From contig CAYRWA010000030.1 of assembly GCA_964427915.1 (NCBI GenBank), forward strand, positions 1-64,000: a stretch of DNA of 64,000 nt, written 5' to 3'. The stretch comes from JAGLCW01 sp964427915 (GTDB taxonomy: Bacteria; Caldisericota; Caldisericia; UBA6126). The position numbers and the translations under genes were made by a program. Shown piece after piece: positions 51,335 to 60,984 of the stretch (within the stretch, counting starts at the first letter, position 1; each line of letters starts with the position of its first letter). The notes under the pieces were generated by a model. The model worked only from the letters and a program-made list of their open reading frames with translations, did not search any database and had not been told where the DNA came from.

Positions 51335-52351
51335 TTAAAGAGTAATTTCTTTTTCAGCAATTGCTTTTACAAGCTGGTAGGTGTTTTGGACATCCATTAC
51401 ATCTACAATTTCACTAGGAGAATGTAGATATCGAGTGGGGATGGAAATGCAGGTTGTATAAACCCCCGATTTGGTTGTTTGGATAACGCCTCCGTTTGTT
51501 CCACCAAAAGGAAGAACTTCAAATTGGGTTGGGATTCGATTTTGGTCAGCAATTGTTTGAATCCATTGGTTGAGACTGTGGTTTGCAATCATACTTCTGT
51601 CTTGGATTTTGATAGCAGGACCAGCTCCAAGTTTCATAGGGACTCGCTTAAGTCCTTTTGGGGTGTCTTCGAAACCCGTGGCGGTGACGTCCAGGGCAAT
51701 ACCAAAGTCGGGTTCAATCCCATAAGATGCGGCTTTGCTGCCAACCAAACCGACTTCTTCTTGTGTAGCAAACACAAAGTAAAGGTCGTGATGATGGGTC
51801 TGTAGCGTTTGAATAAGTTTGACTAAAATAGCACAAGCTACGCGGTCATCCATTGCTTTGGACATATATCGATGCCCCATATCAATGAAAGGAGAATCAT
51901 AGGTTGCTGTTTCACCAATTCGGATTTTTGATAGAGCTTCGTTTTTGCTTCGAGCGCCAATATCAACATAGAGAGTATCAAAGGAAACATCTTTACGATC
52001 TGCATTCGTTTTTGATAAAATTTCAGATTCAAAACCCAAGGTTCCTTTTGTTCCAAACTCAAAACATATTCTTTGGAAAGGAAGATTGATGGGATTATGC
52101 CCTCCAATTGGCTCAACGTGAACAAAACCTTGGTCATCAATATAGGTAGCAACAAATCCTATTTCATCTATATGTGCATCAAAAAGAAGTTTTTTCCCAT
52201 TTCCTTTTTTATGGGCAATCAGGTTCCCTAGAGAATCTGTTTTTATCTCATCAACATAGGGTTGTATAATGGACTGAATTGCCTTTTGAATAGGCTCTTC
52301 TCTGCCACTAGGGGCTGAGATTTCAACAAATTGTTTTAGAATGTCTTTCAT
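51335..52351 (-). CDS. M42-family aminopeptidase, third of three
   Basis: A cobalt/zinc aminopeptidase-like protein of 338 residues. All metal and catalytic positions are present: DAHIDEIG, MDDRVAC, TQEEVG, ALDVTATG and the last His in TRYLHSP. M42 enzymes form large tetrahedral complexes that trim short peptides. GAGGAGG precedes the ATG. The three copies in a row differ clearly and are probably not recent duplicates. Confidence 0.93.
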   Translation of the reverse strand: MKDILKQFVEISAPSGREEPIQKAIQSIIQPYVDEIKTDSLGNLIAHKKGNGKKLLFDAHIDEIGFVATYIDDQGFVHVEPIGGHNPINLPFQRICFEFGTKGTLGFESEILSKTNADRKDVSFDTLYVDIGARSKNEALSKIRIGETATYDSPFIDMGHRYMSKAMDDRVACAILVKLIQTLQTHHHDLYFVFATQEEVGLVGSKAASYGIEPDFGIALDVTATGFEDTPKGLKRVPMKLGAGPAIKIQDRSMIANHSLNQWIQTIADQNRIPTQFEVLPFGGTNGGVIQTTKSGVYTTCISIPTRYLHSPSEIVDVMDVQNTYQLVKAIAEKEITL

Positions 52352-52364
52352 TGGAATACCTCCT

Positions 52365-53390
52365 CTACAAAGTAAGAAATGATTGATTTTCCTGGTATAG
52401 TGCCAGGGCTAATTGCAATGTATTCTGATAATCATCTGGGTGCATTATACTTACGGGTGAATGAATATAACGAACGGGCACAGATAAAGATCCAACATAG
52501 GACCCTTTTTCTCCTTTTCCGATGGTAGTGGCATCGTTGCCACCCGCCACTTTCTCTTTGATTTGGTACGGGATATGGTGTTTTTCGGCAACCGACTTAA
52601 AGAAATCAAAGATTTTTTTTGAGAAAACGAAACCATTGTGGGCAATACTAATGGCAGGACCTTTGCCTAGTTGAGTAGTATAGCGGTTTCTTTCAACAAG
52701 GGGGTTGTCGCAGGCAGTGGTTCCCTCTAGAACAACTGCAAAATCGGGCTTAATCTGGTATGTAGCTGTTGCACTACCCCGGAGACCTACCTCTTCTTGT
52801 GTAGCAAAGACAAACCATGTGTCATATGCAGGTGTAATATCCCGTTTTAACATATCGATCATGATGGAGCAACCCACTCTGTCATCAAAAGCTTTTGCTT
52901 TCAACAACTGTCCATATTCTTCATACTGCGTAGTAAAAACAATAGGATCTCCACATTCAATGCTACCCTGCAGATCTTTATCTGAAGAAGCTCCTACATC
53001 AATGTACAAAGAATCCATTTTAATAGGATCCATAATGCCATTCTTTTGAAGATGGATAGGCATGATCCCAACAACCCCCTGTAGAGTTTTCTTGCCCACA
53101 ATCTTTACTTGCGTTGCGGGTAAAATGGAAGGCAGAATACCTCCGACAGATGCAAATTTTATGATCCCGTTGGATTCAATTTTCTCTACCATCAAACCAA
53201 CTTCATCCATGTGTGCTAAATACATGATATGTTTCGAGCAATTGTGACCTTGTTTTTTTACCATTAAATTGCCCAAGCAATCCACTTTGATTTCATCTGC
53301 AAAATCAGAGATTTCATTGCGGATGAAAGAACGGACTTCATTTTCATATCCACTAATACCAGGTAAGTTGCACAATTCTTTTAAGACCAT
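52365..53390 (-). CDS. M42-family aminopeptidase, second of three
   Basis: The 341 residues carry LAHMDEVGL, FDDRVGCS, ATQEEVGLRG and VRYIHSP. The fourth metal ligand is Glu in VVLEGTTACD, where its neighbours have Asp; this variant occurs in part of the family. GGAGG stands seven bases before the ATG, which overlaps the upstream copy by ten bases. Confidence 0.93.
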   Translation of the reverse strand: MVLKELCNLPGISGYENEVRSFIRNEISDFADEIKVDCLGNLMVKKQGHNCSKHIMYLAHMDEVGLMVEKIESNGIIKFASVGGILPSILPATQVKIVGKKTLQGVVGIMPIHLQKNGIMDPIKMDSLYIDVGASSDKDLQGSIECGDPIVFTTQYEEYGQLLKAKAFDDRVGCSIMIDMLKRDITPAYDTWFVFATQEEVGLRGSATATYQIKPDFAVVLEGTTACDNPLVERNRYTTQLGKGPAISIAHNGFVFSKKIFDFFKSVAEKHHIPYQIKEKVAGGNDATTIGKGEKGSYVGSLSVPVRYIHSPVSIMHPDDYQNTLQLALALYQENQSFLTL

Positions 53391-54433
53391 TGAAGTTCCT
53401 CCAAATATTTATCATTCAAAGTTTTAATATAGGTTGTTAGAAGTTCCACAATGTATTTACAATCTTTGAGATTTACTACTTCAACGGGAGTATGCATATA
53501 GCGTAAAGGTAAACTTAGGAGTGCGGTAGGTATTCCACAACGAGCGATTTGTATAGAACCAGCATCTGTCCCTCCTGGCCTCGGGGAAGGTTCAAGTGTG
53601 AAAGGTATGTTTTTCTCTTCTGCCAATCGGCGAAGACTGGCTACAATTGTAGGAGTAAAGTTAGGACCAACACCAATACCAGGACCTTTACCCAGAGGAA
53701 GACCTTCATAACTATTTTGCGAGCCAAAACCGACATCCATGGCGATGGCTATATTGGGTTCGATTTCCCATGCAGAGGTTCCTGCTCCTTTTGTACCAAC
53801 TTCTTCCTGGGAAGAAAATACAAAATAAACATCCCAATCATGCACAATGGACATTAATTCACTAGCAATCGCCATGCTGATAACAGCACATGAACGGTTG
53901 TCGAGTGTTTTACCAGCATAATTCTCAGAAAGGAGTTTGATAAAGGGAGACTTAAAAACAATCCCCGAGCCTACATGAATTCGTTTTCGAAGGGCATCCT
54001 CTGCAAGGCCTGTATCTAAAATGAGTGTATCATAGCTTGGAACCTTTGTGCGCTCTTCAGGTTTAACTAAATGGGGCGGTACAGTAGAAAAAACACAGGG
54101 AATAAGCTCGCCGTGAATATCACGAACGAAACATTCTTGGGCCTGGAGAATTTTCGGATCCACTCCTCCTCTTGGCTCGACACGTAAAAAGCCTTTGTCA
54201 AGGATGGACCCAACCACAAAACCAATTTCATCAATGTGGGTGGAGATCATAAGTTTTGCCCTTTGCAGTCCTTTCCCTTTTTTAATCGCAACAAAACTAC
54301 CCAAAGTATTGGTATAGGACTCATCTATGAAAGGGGCAATCTCTTTTTGAATCCACTGAATCACAAGGGACTCTTCTCCGCTTAAACCATACAAATCTGT
54401 TATTTGCTGAAGATTCTTTTCCCAATCGAACAT
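53381..54433 (-). CDS. M42-family aminopeptidase, first of three
   Basis: The 350 residues carry STHIDEIGF, LDNRSCA (Asp-Asn instead of Asp-Asp), SSQEEVGTKGA, AMDVGFGS and LRYMHTP. AAGGAGG precedes the ATG, which is one base off the stop of the propeller gene. Different substrate ranges of the three copies are likely but unknown. Confidence 0.92.
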   Translation of the reverse strand: MFDWEKNLQQITDLYGLSGEESLVIQWIQKEIAPFIDESYTNTLGSFVAIKKGKGLQRAKLMISTHIDEIGFVVGSILDKGFLRVEPRGGVDPKILQAQECFVRDIHGELIPCVFSTVPPHLVKPEERTKVPSYDTLILDTGLAEDALRKRIHVGSGIVFKSPFIKLLSENYAGKTLDNRSCAVISMAIASELMSIVHDWDVYFVFSSQEEVGTKGAGTSAWEIEPNIAIAMDVGFGSQNSYEGLPLGKGPGIGVGPNFTPTIVASLRRLAEEKNIPFTLEPSPRPGGTDAGSIQIARCGIPTALLSLPLRYMHTPVEVVNLKDCKYIVELLTTYIKTLNDKYLEELQWS

Positions 54434-56533
54434 CTACATCCTCCTTATCGTAACAGTTTGATTTGCTGCATTCCATTCGACAGCAGCTTGCAGGGCCTCT
54501 GAGATGGCCCGAATAGGTACAAATGTTCTACTTGTCCGTATTACAGGGGGCACATCCAGAGTTATAACGTTGTCATTTACTCGCATTTTATTGGAACCAA
54601 TGGTTAGTACAATCGTGGTGTCTCGATCTTGGATCGAAATTTCTTGTAGTTTAGAATTCCACTGTACTTCTGCTTGAAATGCTTCTGATACAAAGCGTAA
54701 AGGAACCATTGTCCGTCCATTTGAAATATAGGGGGCTACATCCATTTCATGTTCTTCGCCATTAACAAAAGATGTGCGTTGATGAATCTGCAACTCGATG
54801 ACGGTCTGAAGAAAACGAGACAATGGAATGAATTGAATACGGTGATTCCCTGCATCTGCAATAACGATTTGTTGTCGATAAAGAATCATTTTTTCAGGGA
54901 ATAAAAAAAGTCCTGTTTCAAACCACAAATTAACTTGAGCATTGCTATCTTGGATAAATGTATTCGGACCACCAATGCTACCATAGTTTGAAAACAGGAT
55001 TCCGTTACGGTTGTTATAAATTTCCACACAACATTTATCACGATTGACTACCAAAACACGATTATCAAGGGGTATGAAGTGGATCTTCGCCGTGGAAGAA
55101 GGGGTATAATTCTGCAAAGAAAAACTGCGGATGCTCGAACCAGAGGCGGTATCCAGTATAAAAATGATGCCTTTGTGGTTCAGTAGAGTTAGCTGTCCTT
55201 CTGATGCATAGAAGCTTTGGATGGTTTTCATGGAATCTTGAAATGAAAATGTTTTTTCAACAGTACCTTCTACAGATATTTGATGAATACATTGGTTGTA
55301 TTGATCTAGGGTATAAAGAAAAGGATGGATGTATTGTATGTGGGTGAAGTGACTACTGTTTGTTCCTTTGTAAAAAAGTTGACTTGTGGATTGCGAGACA
55401 GAATAAATTTGATTGGATTTGTTAAGATCAATAACGTAAAGAGTGTCATTGTGCCCAGTACAAAGATCGGAAGGAAAAATGTAAGACGATGATTCCTCGT
55501 TCAAGCGACCCATCTCTGCTATGAATTCATTGGTTTTGCTTTGGATGCACTTAATACTTCGGGTAACATCATCGTTGGTGTACAGAAGGCCTTCACCATT
55601 CACGCAGATGGTTGAAGGCCAATGCAACTCTAAAGGGCTTGCTGGTTTCATTTCCATAATAGACACTTCTAAAGTAGAGGTATGCATTTTCATAATGGAA
55701 TGAGGACGGGTTGTTGTGGCGTATAGGGTGTCTTCTTGCGCATAATACAAGCTATTGACAAGAAGGTTTTCTTGACTAAGTATTGTGGACAAGTGTTTGC
55801 CTTTGGCTGAATAAGTAAATACATTTCCTTTTGCATCAGCCACAAAAATCGTGTTATTATAATGCTCGATTGCGACAGGGATTGATATCAACTCTTCTCC
55901 AATTACACGCACAGAAGATAGATCCCAATCCACCATCATAAACCCTCTTCTTTGGCAATCCACCAAGAGAATGTTCTGAGGAGAAATATCGATATCTTTC
56001 AAATCAAGAAATGAAAGATTATCTACAGTGTCGTTTTCAAATAATAAAGATCCATTCGCTTCGAATGTGCACAAGGTACTTTTTGTGATTGCATATACGC
56101 GATCATTTACTACGGGGCTCGTTCGAATAAAATCAGATCGAGTTGTTGGTTTTTCAAAGGAGCGTTGATAAATACCAGTTTTTGAAAAAACCTGAATCCT
56201 TCCTTCATTTTTTTTGTAATCATGGATAGAAGTAACAAAAATTTCATCCTCTGTGGTTTGAATACCTTGGAGGGAGATGAATTGTCCATTGTTTGACCCG
56301 TACCCGCCAAAATGAAAGTAGGGACGAAAATCGGTGTCATATGCTTGAACTTGGGCGTTATTGGTGTCACAAACATAAATATATTCATCGTTTCCTGCAA
56401 TGCTAGTGCCAACTTCAAAAAACCCGGGATTCCAAATTTTCCCAGCGATTTGAATATCCTCTTGAGCCAAAACAGGAAAAAAACAACACAAAAAAACTAC
56501 AACGAGAGAAATCGATACGAATCGCTTCTTCAT
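54434..56533 (-). CDS. Exported NHL-like propeller protein with two stalk domains
   Basis: The 699-residue protein has a signal peptide (MKKRFVSISLVVVFLCCFF), a six-bladed NHL/SMP-type propeller region at about 30-580 with blades such as GNDEYIYVCDTNNAQVQAY and VADAGNHRIQFIP, and two copper-amine-oxidase-like stalk domains at about 585-699 (GRTMVPLRFVSEAFQAEVQW and SRTFVPIRAISEALQAAVEW). Its ATG overlaps the end of the radical SAM gene, with AAAGGA eight bases before. It shares its stalk modules with the proteins at 2794, 30169 and 39061. Confidence 0.83.
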   Translation of the reverse strand: MKKRFVSISLVVVFLCCFFPVLAQEDIQIAGKIWNPGFFEVGTSIAGNDEYIYVCDTNNAQVQAYDTDFRPYFHFGGYGSNNGQFISLQGIQTTEDEIFVTSIHDYKKNEGRIQVFSKTGIYQRSFEKPTTRSDFIRTSPVVNDRVYAITKSTLCTFEANGSLLFENDTVDNLSFLDLKDIDISPQNILLVDCQRRGFMMVDWDLSSVRVIGEELISIPVAIEHYNNTIFVADAKGNVFTYSAKGKHLSTILSQENLLVNSLYYAQEDTLYATTTRPHSIMKMHTSTLEVSIMEMKPASPLELHWPSTICVNGEGLLYTNDDVTRSIKCIQSKTNEFIAEMGRLNEESSSYIFPSDLCTGHNDTLYVIDLNKSNQIYSVSQSTSQLFYKGTNSSHFTHIQYIHPFLYTLDQYNQCIHQISVEGTVEKTFSFQDSMKTIQSFYASEGQLTLLNHKGIIFILDTASGSSIRSFSLQNYTPSSTAKIHFIPLDNRVLVVNRDKCCVEIYNNRNGILFSNYGSIGGPNTFIQDSNAQVNLWFETGLFLFPEKMILYRQQIVIADAGNHRIQFIPLSRFLQTVIELQIHQRTSFVNGEEHEMDVAPYISNGRTMVPLRFVSEAFQAEVQWNSKLQEISIQDRDTTIVLTIGSNKMRVNDNVITLDVPPVIRTSRTFVPIRAISEALQAAVEWNAANQTVTIRRM

Positions 56534-57531
56534 GATTCTAATCCTTTAAATTCGGTTATATTTCTACCACAGATCGAACATGTATTGTGCGTTATATTAT
56601 GAATACGTACCCTACTCTGCATTCGCTCGATCCATAATGAATGGCAGGTAGGACAATATGTATTGTATAAGTCGGGATCATATTGAGGAGAGATGTTTCC
56701 ACCATATACAAAGGATAACGTTTTTTTTGCTTGTTGGCAAATTGATCGGATTGATTCAGGAGATGTTCCGGGAATCCTAGATTTCCATTGCGGATAGTAA
56801 GCACTGAAATGGACAGGGATAGAAGGGTTGATGGAAGAGATAATGCTGCAGATATCGTCAACAGAAGAAGTGGAATCGTTTATGCCAGGTACCACCAAAT
56901 GGGTTACTTCTGTTGAGCAGTGTTGCGCTATTATTTTTATAGCATTTACTACTGGTTCTAACCGGCCACCGGCATACTTCTTGTAAGAATCTGTAGTAGA
57001 AAATTTTACGTCAACATTGGCCGCATCCACAAAAGGAACCAGTTCCAACAGAGGTTTCTCGTTGATATAGCCATTGGTCACCAAGACGGTTTCCAAATTG
57101 TTTTTTTTACAAAAGGAGAACAAATCTATGGCGGTTTCTATGTTAACAAGGGGTTCATTGTATGTTAGAGCGATGCCAACGGCATGGTGTTTGCACGCTT
57201 GTGCAACAATGAATTCGAGTGACAAGGTTTCTCCAAGAGAGTGATTTTGCGAGATGGAATGGTTTTGACAATAAAAACAAGTCAAATTGCACCCATAACC
57301 ACCTAATGACAAAATGCTTTTGCCGGGGAAAAAATGGTACAGAGGTTTCTTTTCTAGGGGATCAATACAAATGGAAGAAAACTTGTAGTAACGTTGATTC
57401 CATAGTTTCTGATCGATGTTTGTATAGGTTCCACATAGGCCAGATTGATGAGGGGCAATTATACATTCATTCGGACAGCACTCACAAATACAAACATTTT
57501 CTTTTTGTCGATACCATTTTGCTTTTTGCAT
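56530..57531 (-). CDS. amrS: AmrS-type radical SAM enzyme
   Basis: The 333-residue protein has a preceding Cys-rich part (CECCPNECIIAPHQSGLCG), the radical SAM motif GCNLTCFYCQNHSIS with the CxxxCxxC cluster, GIALTYNEP, and a C-terminal CPTCHSLWIER with a final CSICGRN. This is the layout of the radical SAM member of the AmmeMemoRadiSam system, related to pyruvate formate-lyase activases. The usual partners AmrA and AmrB (Memo) are not in the window. The substrate is unknown. Confidence 0.88.
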   Translation of the reverse strand: MQKAKWYRQKENVCICECCPNECIIAPHQSGLCGTYTNIDQKLWNQRYYKFSSICIDPLEKKPLYHFFPGKSILSLGGYGCNLTCFYCQNHSISQNHSLGETLSLEFIVAQACKHHAVGIALTYNEPLVNIETAIDLFSFCKKNNLETVLVTNGYINEKPLLELVPFVDAANVDVKFSTTDSYKKYAGGRLEPVVNAIKIIAQHCSTEVTHLVVPGINDSTSSVDDICSIISSINPSIPVHFSAYYPQWKSRIPGTSPESIRSICQQAKKTLSFVYGGNISPQYDPDLYNTYCPTCHSLWIERMQSRVRIHNITHNTCSICGRNITEFKGLES

Positions 57532-57550
57532 TTATATCACCTACTTTAAT

Positions 57551-57580
57551 TTTACCTTTTTTACTTGATTTTTGTATAAT
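57551..57580 (+). promoter_or_regulatory. Candidate promoter for the receiver-like gene, giving a leaderless transcript
   Basis: A perfect TATAAT at 57575-57580 with a weak -35 (TTTACC, 57551-57556) ends six bases before ATG 57587. The transcript would start at or next to the start codon. Confidence 0.6.
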
Positions 57581-57586
57581 AGAGGG

Positions 57587-58690
57587 ATGAAAAAAGGCTA
57601 TATATTTGCCAATACAAAAATTACACTTACATCTCTGGAAAATTGTTTTTCTGTAATACCGGATTTTGAGGTTACAGGATCCCTTCATCTTGCTATTGGA
57701 GAAGAAATTTTAGTAACCAATAAACCGGATATCATTTTTTTGTCTGATGAATTTCCCCACAGAGAAAGTGCTCATTTTCTTGATCGCCTAGAAAACACCC
57801 ATCTGTTTGAAAATATCTCTATCCTTTTTATTGTTTTTGAATTGAATGAATCGCAAATGAAGTGGCTTCTTCAAGAAAAACGAATTGATTTTTGGTTGCC
57901 ATTTAATGCCAGTGTTTTCGAACGAAAATTTTGTATTGAAAGAGCTTTAAAAAGGAAAGAACAAAACAGGCTTTTGTATCATTTGCAGATGCAAAATACA
58001 TATCTCCAATCCACACTTACAAACTATGAACAAAAATCGAAATACCAACAAAAAAGCGTTGAAAAAGATTATATTCAGCTTTTTTTAGATTTTATCCAAT
58101 CTAGTCGGAGTTTTTTATCTAGCATCGAAGGAGCTTCTTCCATTTTATCCCATACCCCTATTGATGAACATAGCCGATTAGAAGCAATAAAAGTGTTGAA
58201 AAGCAATACGAAAAAAATGATCGATTTTTTAGAAGAAAAAAGCAATTTCTACGAAGAGAAAAAGCTTTTAACAAATGGAATCAAAATTGCAACGGTTTCA
58301 AAAGTGATGTCCTCTATGCGAGATAAAATCTTGTTTTTAGCACATAAAGAGAATATTAATTTAAAAATTCATGTTGATAATTTGCATCAAGTAATTGTAG
58401 GAAGAAGAGAAGATTTTGTGTATGTTGTTGATACTACGGTTTCAACGTTCATTGGTTTGGTGAAGCCCAACTCTACGGTAGATTTTTATGTTCGAACTAC
58501 GGAATCAGCTCTTTTGGTTGATTTTTATTTAGAAACCTCTGAAAGATCCTTGCATCTTGAGGAGCTAATTGATACTTTTGGGAAAGACAATGTTTGTAGA
58601 AGAATGTTGGATTCAATTGGAGCACAATTTGAGTTTCTTCAAAGAGACCAGAAAGTCGGAATCAAGTTCTATCTTCCGCGTTTAAGTTAA
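57587..58690 (+). CDS. Degenerate receiver plus histidine-kinase-like protein
   Basis: The 367-residue protein begins with a receiver-like alpha/beta domain (about 1-130; TNKPDIIFLSDEFPHRESAHF) and continues through a coiled coil, a helical region that resembles a HisKA dimerisation domain but has no phospho-acceptor His, and a HATPase-like C-terminal region without recognisable N and G boxes. It looks like a signalling protein that has lost enzymatic residues. It converges with the TrkA gene, four bases apart. ATG 57587 is preferred; AGAGGG directly abuts it, so initiation may be leaderless. Confidence 0.6.
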   Translation: MKKGYIFANTKITLTSLENCFSVIPDFEVTGSLHLAIGEEILVTNKPDIIFLSDEFPHRESAHFLDRLENTHLFENISILFIVFELNESQMKWLLQEKRIDFWLPFNASVFERKFCIERALKRKEQNRLLYHLQMQNTYLQSTLTNYEQKSKYQQKSVEKDYIQLFLDFIQSSRSFLSSIEGASSILSHTPIDEHSRLEAIKVLKSNTKKMIDFLEEKSNFYEEKKLLTNGIKIATVSKVMSSMRDKILFLAHKENINLKIHVDNLHQVIVGRREDFVYVVDTTVSTFIGLVKPNSTVDFYVRTTESALLVDFYLETSERSLHLEELIDTFGKDNVCRRMLDSIGAQFEFLQRDQKVGIKFYLPRLS

Positions 58691-58694
58691 CAGT

Positions 58695-59381
58695 TTATTC
58701 GGCGTCTTCATCCCCAATTAAAATCTGCTGCACAGTATCGACATGTTTGCGTTCTGCAATCAGATAGACAATATCGTTCTCCTGTAAAACCAAATCTCCA
58801 TAGGGAATTTGAATAGCATCTTCCCGGTAAAGAGCTATAGCCAAAGATCCTGATGGAATATTTAATTCCGCAAAACTTTTCCCGATAGCTGGTGAAGAGT
58901 AGGATAATACATGGCGAATAATCTCAAATTTACTTTTATCACTCAAAAATTCAGGAATCACAAAAGGAAAACCGCAGTATCTGCACTTGATGGTTTCCAA
59001 GATCATTTTCGAAACAATAAAGGTTGTAGTATAGGTAAAGTCAATCCCAAGTTTTTTGAAAATCGATTCATTTCTTGGGTCATTGATTCTTGCCATGGTT
59101 ACGTGGACTTTAAAAGTAATTTTTGCCAATTGACAGGCTACAAAGTTATCTTCGTCTCTACCGGTTACGGCTACCAAATAATCTGCCTGTCCAGTACCAG
59201 CAGACTCTAATATTGAATGATCGGTCCCATCTCCGTGGATTACCAAAGCATTCATATCCGTAGCAATCTTTTCACATTTTTCCGCGTCTTTTTCAATAAT
59301 GGAAACGGAGTATCCAATTGTAAGAAGCTCTCTGCATAAATTGTTTCCTACTTTGCCACCACCAACGATAATAACATGCAT
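58695..59381 (-). CDS. TrkA-type K+ uptake regulatory protein (second copy)
   Basis: The 228-residue protein has a Rossmann TrkA-N domain (MHVIIVGGGKVGNNLC, then HGDGTDHSILESAGTGQADY) and a TrkA-C domain from about 145 (FAELNIPSGSLAIALYRED). These bind nucleotides and gate Trk/Ktr potassium channels. No channel gene (TrkH/KtrB) is in the window. AGGAG is seven bases before the ATG. It follows the other TrkA gene by one base. Confidence 0.92.
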   Translation of the reverse strand: MHVIIVGGGKVGNNLCRELLTIGYSVSIIEKDAEKCEKIATDMNALVIHGDGTDHSILESAGTGQADYLVAVTGRDEDNFVACQLAKITFKVHVTMARINDPRNESIFKKLGIDFTYTTTFIVSKMILETIKCRYCGFPFVIPEFLSDKSKFEIIRHVLSYSSPAIGKSFAELNIPSGSLAIALYREDAIQIPYGDLVLQENDIVYLIAERKHVDTVQQILIGDEDAE

Positions 59382-59382
59382 A

Positions 59383-60039
59383 TTAGGACTCCTGTTTTTT
59401 TCCGAATATTTTGGAAGACTCGTGAATAGAGTGGATATTGATAGCTGTGATAATGCGATCGCCCTTGGAAAGTTTGATCGAGTTTTTTGCAAGAGAAATT
59501 TTGTGGTTTCTTACAATAGCGATTACGCGAAGGTCGTTACTTTTTTCCAGATCGGCAACAGATTCATCAGCCCCGATGGGTTCGTAAATGTGTTCCATTA
59601 TTTCAAAGCTTTGATTAACATACAAATTGGCACTATTCTCGCCCATGATAAAACGACTGTATACTTGTTCAGCACTTAATATAGTGGGAGAAACAATTTC
59701 TAGCCCCAATGCGCGAAACGTTTTTTCTCTACTTGGGTTGTAAACGCGCGTAATAACACGTTTTACTTTGAAAATTGTTTTTGCTACCGCTGAGGACATA
59801 ATGTTAACGTTGTCATTTTCTGTCAGCGTAGCAGCTACATCAGCCTGTTCAATTCCTGCTTGTTTAAGAATCGACTCATCAAACCCATAGCCAGCAATGG
59901 TTAATCCATCAAATTCAGAGGGCAATCTGTTAAAAGCTTCTTCATTTTTATCAATCACCGCAACATTATGACCATTTCGAGCAACCATAGCTGCAACCCT
60001 AGATCCAACTAAGCCACAACCAATTATTACGCAATACAT
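59383..60039 (-). CDS. TrkA-type K+ uptake regulatory protein (first copy)
   Basis: The 218-residue protein has TrkA-N (MYCVIIGCGLVGSRVA, AGYGFDESILKQAGIEQADV) and a TrkA-C domain with SNDLRVIAIVRN and LSKGDRIITAI. GGAGG is five bases before ATG 60039. Two adjacent TrkA proteins suggest a hetero-oligomeric ring or two channels. Confidence 0.92.
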   Translation of the reverse strand: MYCVIIGCGLVGSRVAAMVARNGHNVAVIDKNEEAFNRLPSEFDGLTIAGYGFDESILKQAGIEQADVAATLTENDNVNIMSSAVAKTIFKVKRVITRVYNPSREKTFRALGLEIVSPTILSAEQVYSRFIMGENSANLYVNQSFEIMEHIYEPIGADESVADLEKSNDLRVIAIVRNHKISLAKNSIKLSKGDRIITAINIHSIHESSKIFGKKQES

Positions 60040-60147
60040 ACGTTCCTCCTGAAAGTAAAAGTACAGTATACTCATTTTTGATTCAAGATTGAACCTTTCT
60101 TTCAAGTTTTCTTATTTAAACTGAACATATTTCCAAGGAGGCTATTG

Positions 60148-60900
60148 ATGAAACAACGTAAAATAATTACCTTAGCTGTTATTGTGAGCGTTTTATTGAC
60201 ACTTTTTATGATCCATACGAATGTGAATGCCGATCAGCTCAAGTCCGATCCCGAGAATCCGAAAAATCTGTACGTGACTGGCACAGGCGTGATTAAAGCA
60301 GAACCCGATATGGCAATTATAAGCGGTGGTATTGTTACCCAGGAAGAAGAAGCTGCCTTATCACAAGCTAGAAACAATGAGTTGACAAAAAATGTTATTA
60401 CAGCAATGCTCGAAGCAGACATTGCAGAAGAAGACATTCAAACTGTCTCATACAACGTTAGCCCCGTTTATTCCTATAAATCTGGAGAAGAACCCAAATT
60501 GATAGGGTACAAAACAACACATCAACTATCTATTGCTGTGAAGAATCTAGATGCCCTTGGTGAATTGATCGACCTAGCCATGGAAACGGGCATGAATCAA
60601 ATACAAGGAATTCGTTTTGACATGCAACATCGAGAAGAGCTACAAAGGCAAGCAATCGAAGCAGCCACTGTAGACGCTAGAACCAAGGCCGAAGCAGCCA
60701 TAAAACCGGAAGGGTTGGGTCTTGTAGAATTACAAGAATTGCACGTTTTGACATCAGATTCTGCTACGCCAACGAAAAGAAATCTTGACGGTGGCGCTCC
60801 AGAATCAACTGGTTCTATGGTGATGCCTGGCACTCAATCAATTGTAGCCCAGGTGCAAGCAACCTATACATTTGCATGCCCCCCAAATAACCAAGAATAA
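60148..60900 (+). CDS. Exported SIMPL-domain (DUF541) protein
   Basis: The 250-residue protein has a signal peptide (MKQRKIITLAVIVSVLLTLF), then the SIMPL domain: LYVTGTGVIKAEPDMAIIS, a repeated helix-strand pattern, SYNVSPVYSY and a TYTFACP end. SIMPL proteins are exported and their function is poorly known; some take part in oxidative stress or signalling. AAGGAGG stands before ATG 60148. Confidence 0.9.
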   Translation: MKQRKIITLAVIVSVLLTLFMIHTNVNADQLKSDPENPKNLYVTGTGVIKAEPDMAIISGGIVTQEEEAALSQARNNELTKNVITAMLEADIAEEDIQTVSYNVSPVYSYKSGEEPKLIGYKTTHQLSIAVKNLDALGELIDLAMETGMNQIQGIRFDMQHREELQRQAIEAATVDARTKAEAAIKPEGLGLVELQELHVLTSDSATPTKRNLDGGAPESTGSMVMPGTQSIVAQVQATYTFACPPNNQE

Positions 60901-60934
60901 GGTAACTGGTAAAAAATTGCATTAAATTCCGTTT

Positions 60935-60977
60935 CCTCTTCCTGTTTTTGATATACTTGTAAAAAAACAGGAAGAGG
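60935..60977 (+). promoter_or_regulatory. 15-bp inverted repeat over the guaA promoter and ribosome site
   Basis: Bases 60935-60949 and 60963-60977 are exact reverse complements. A TATACT-like -10 box (60952-60957) lies in the loop and the AGGAAGAGG ribosome site in the right arm. The element could be an operator, a terminator of the upstream gene or a hairpin hiding the ribosome site. Confidence 0.65.
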
Positions 60978-60984
60978 TTTTCAT

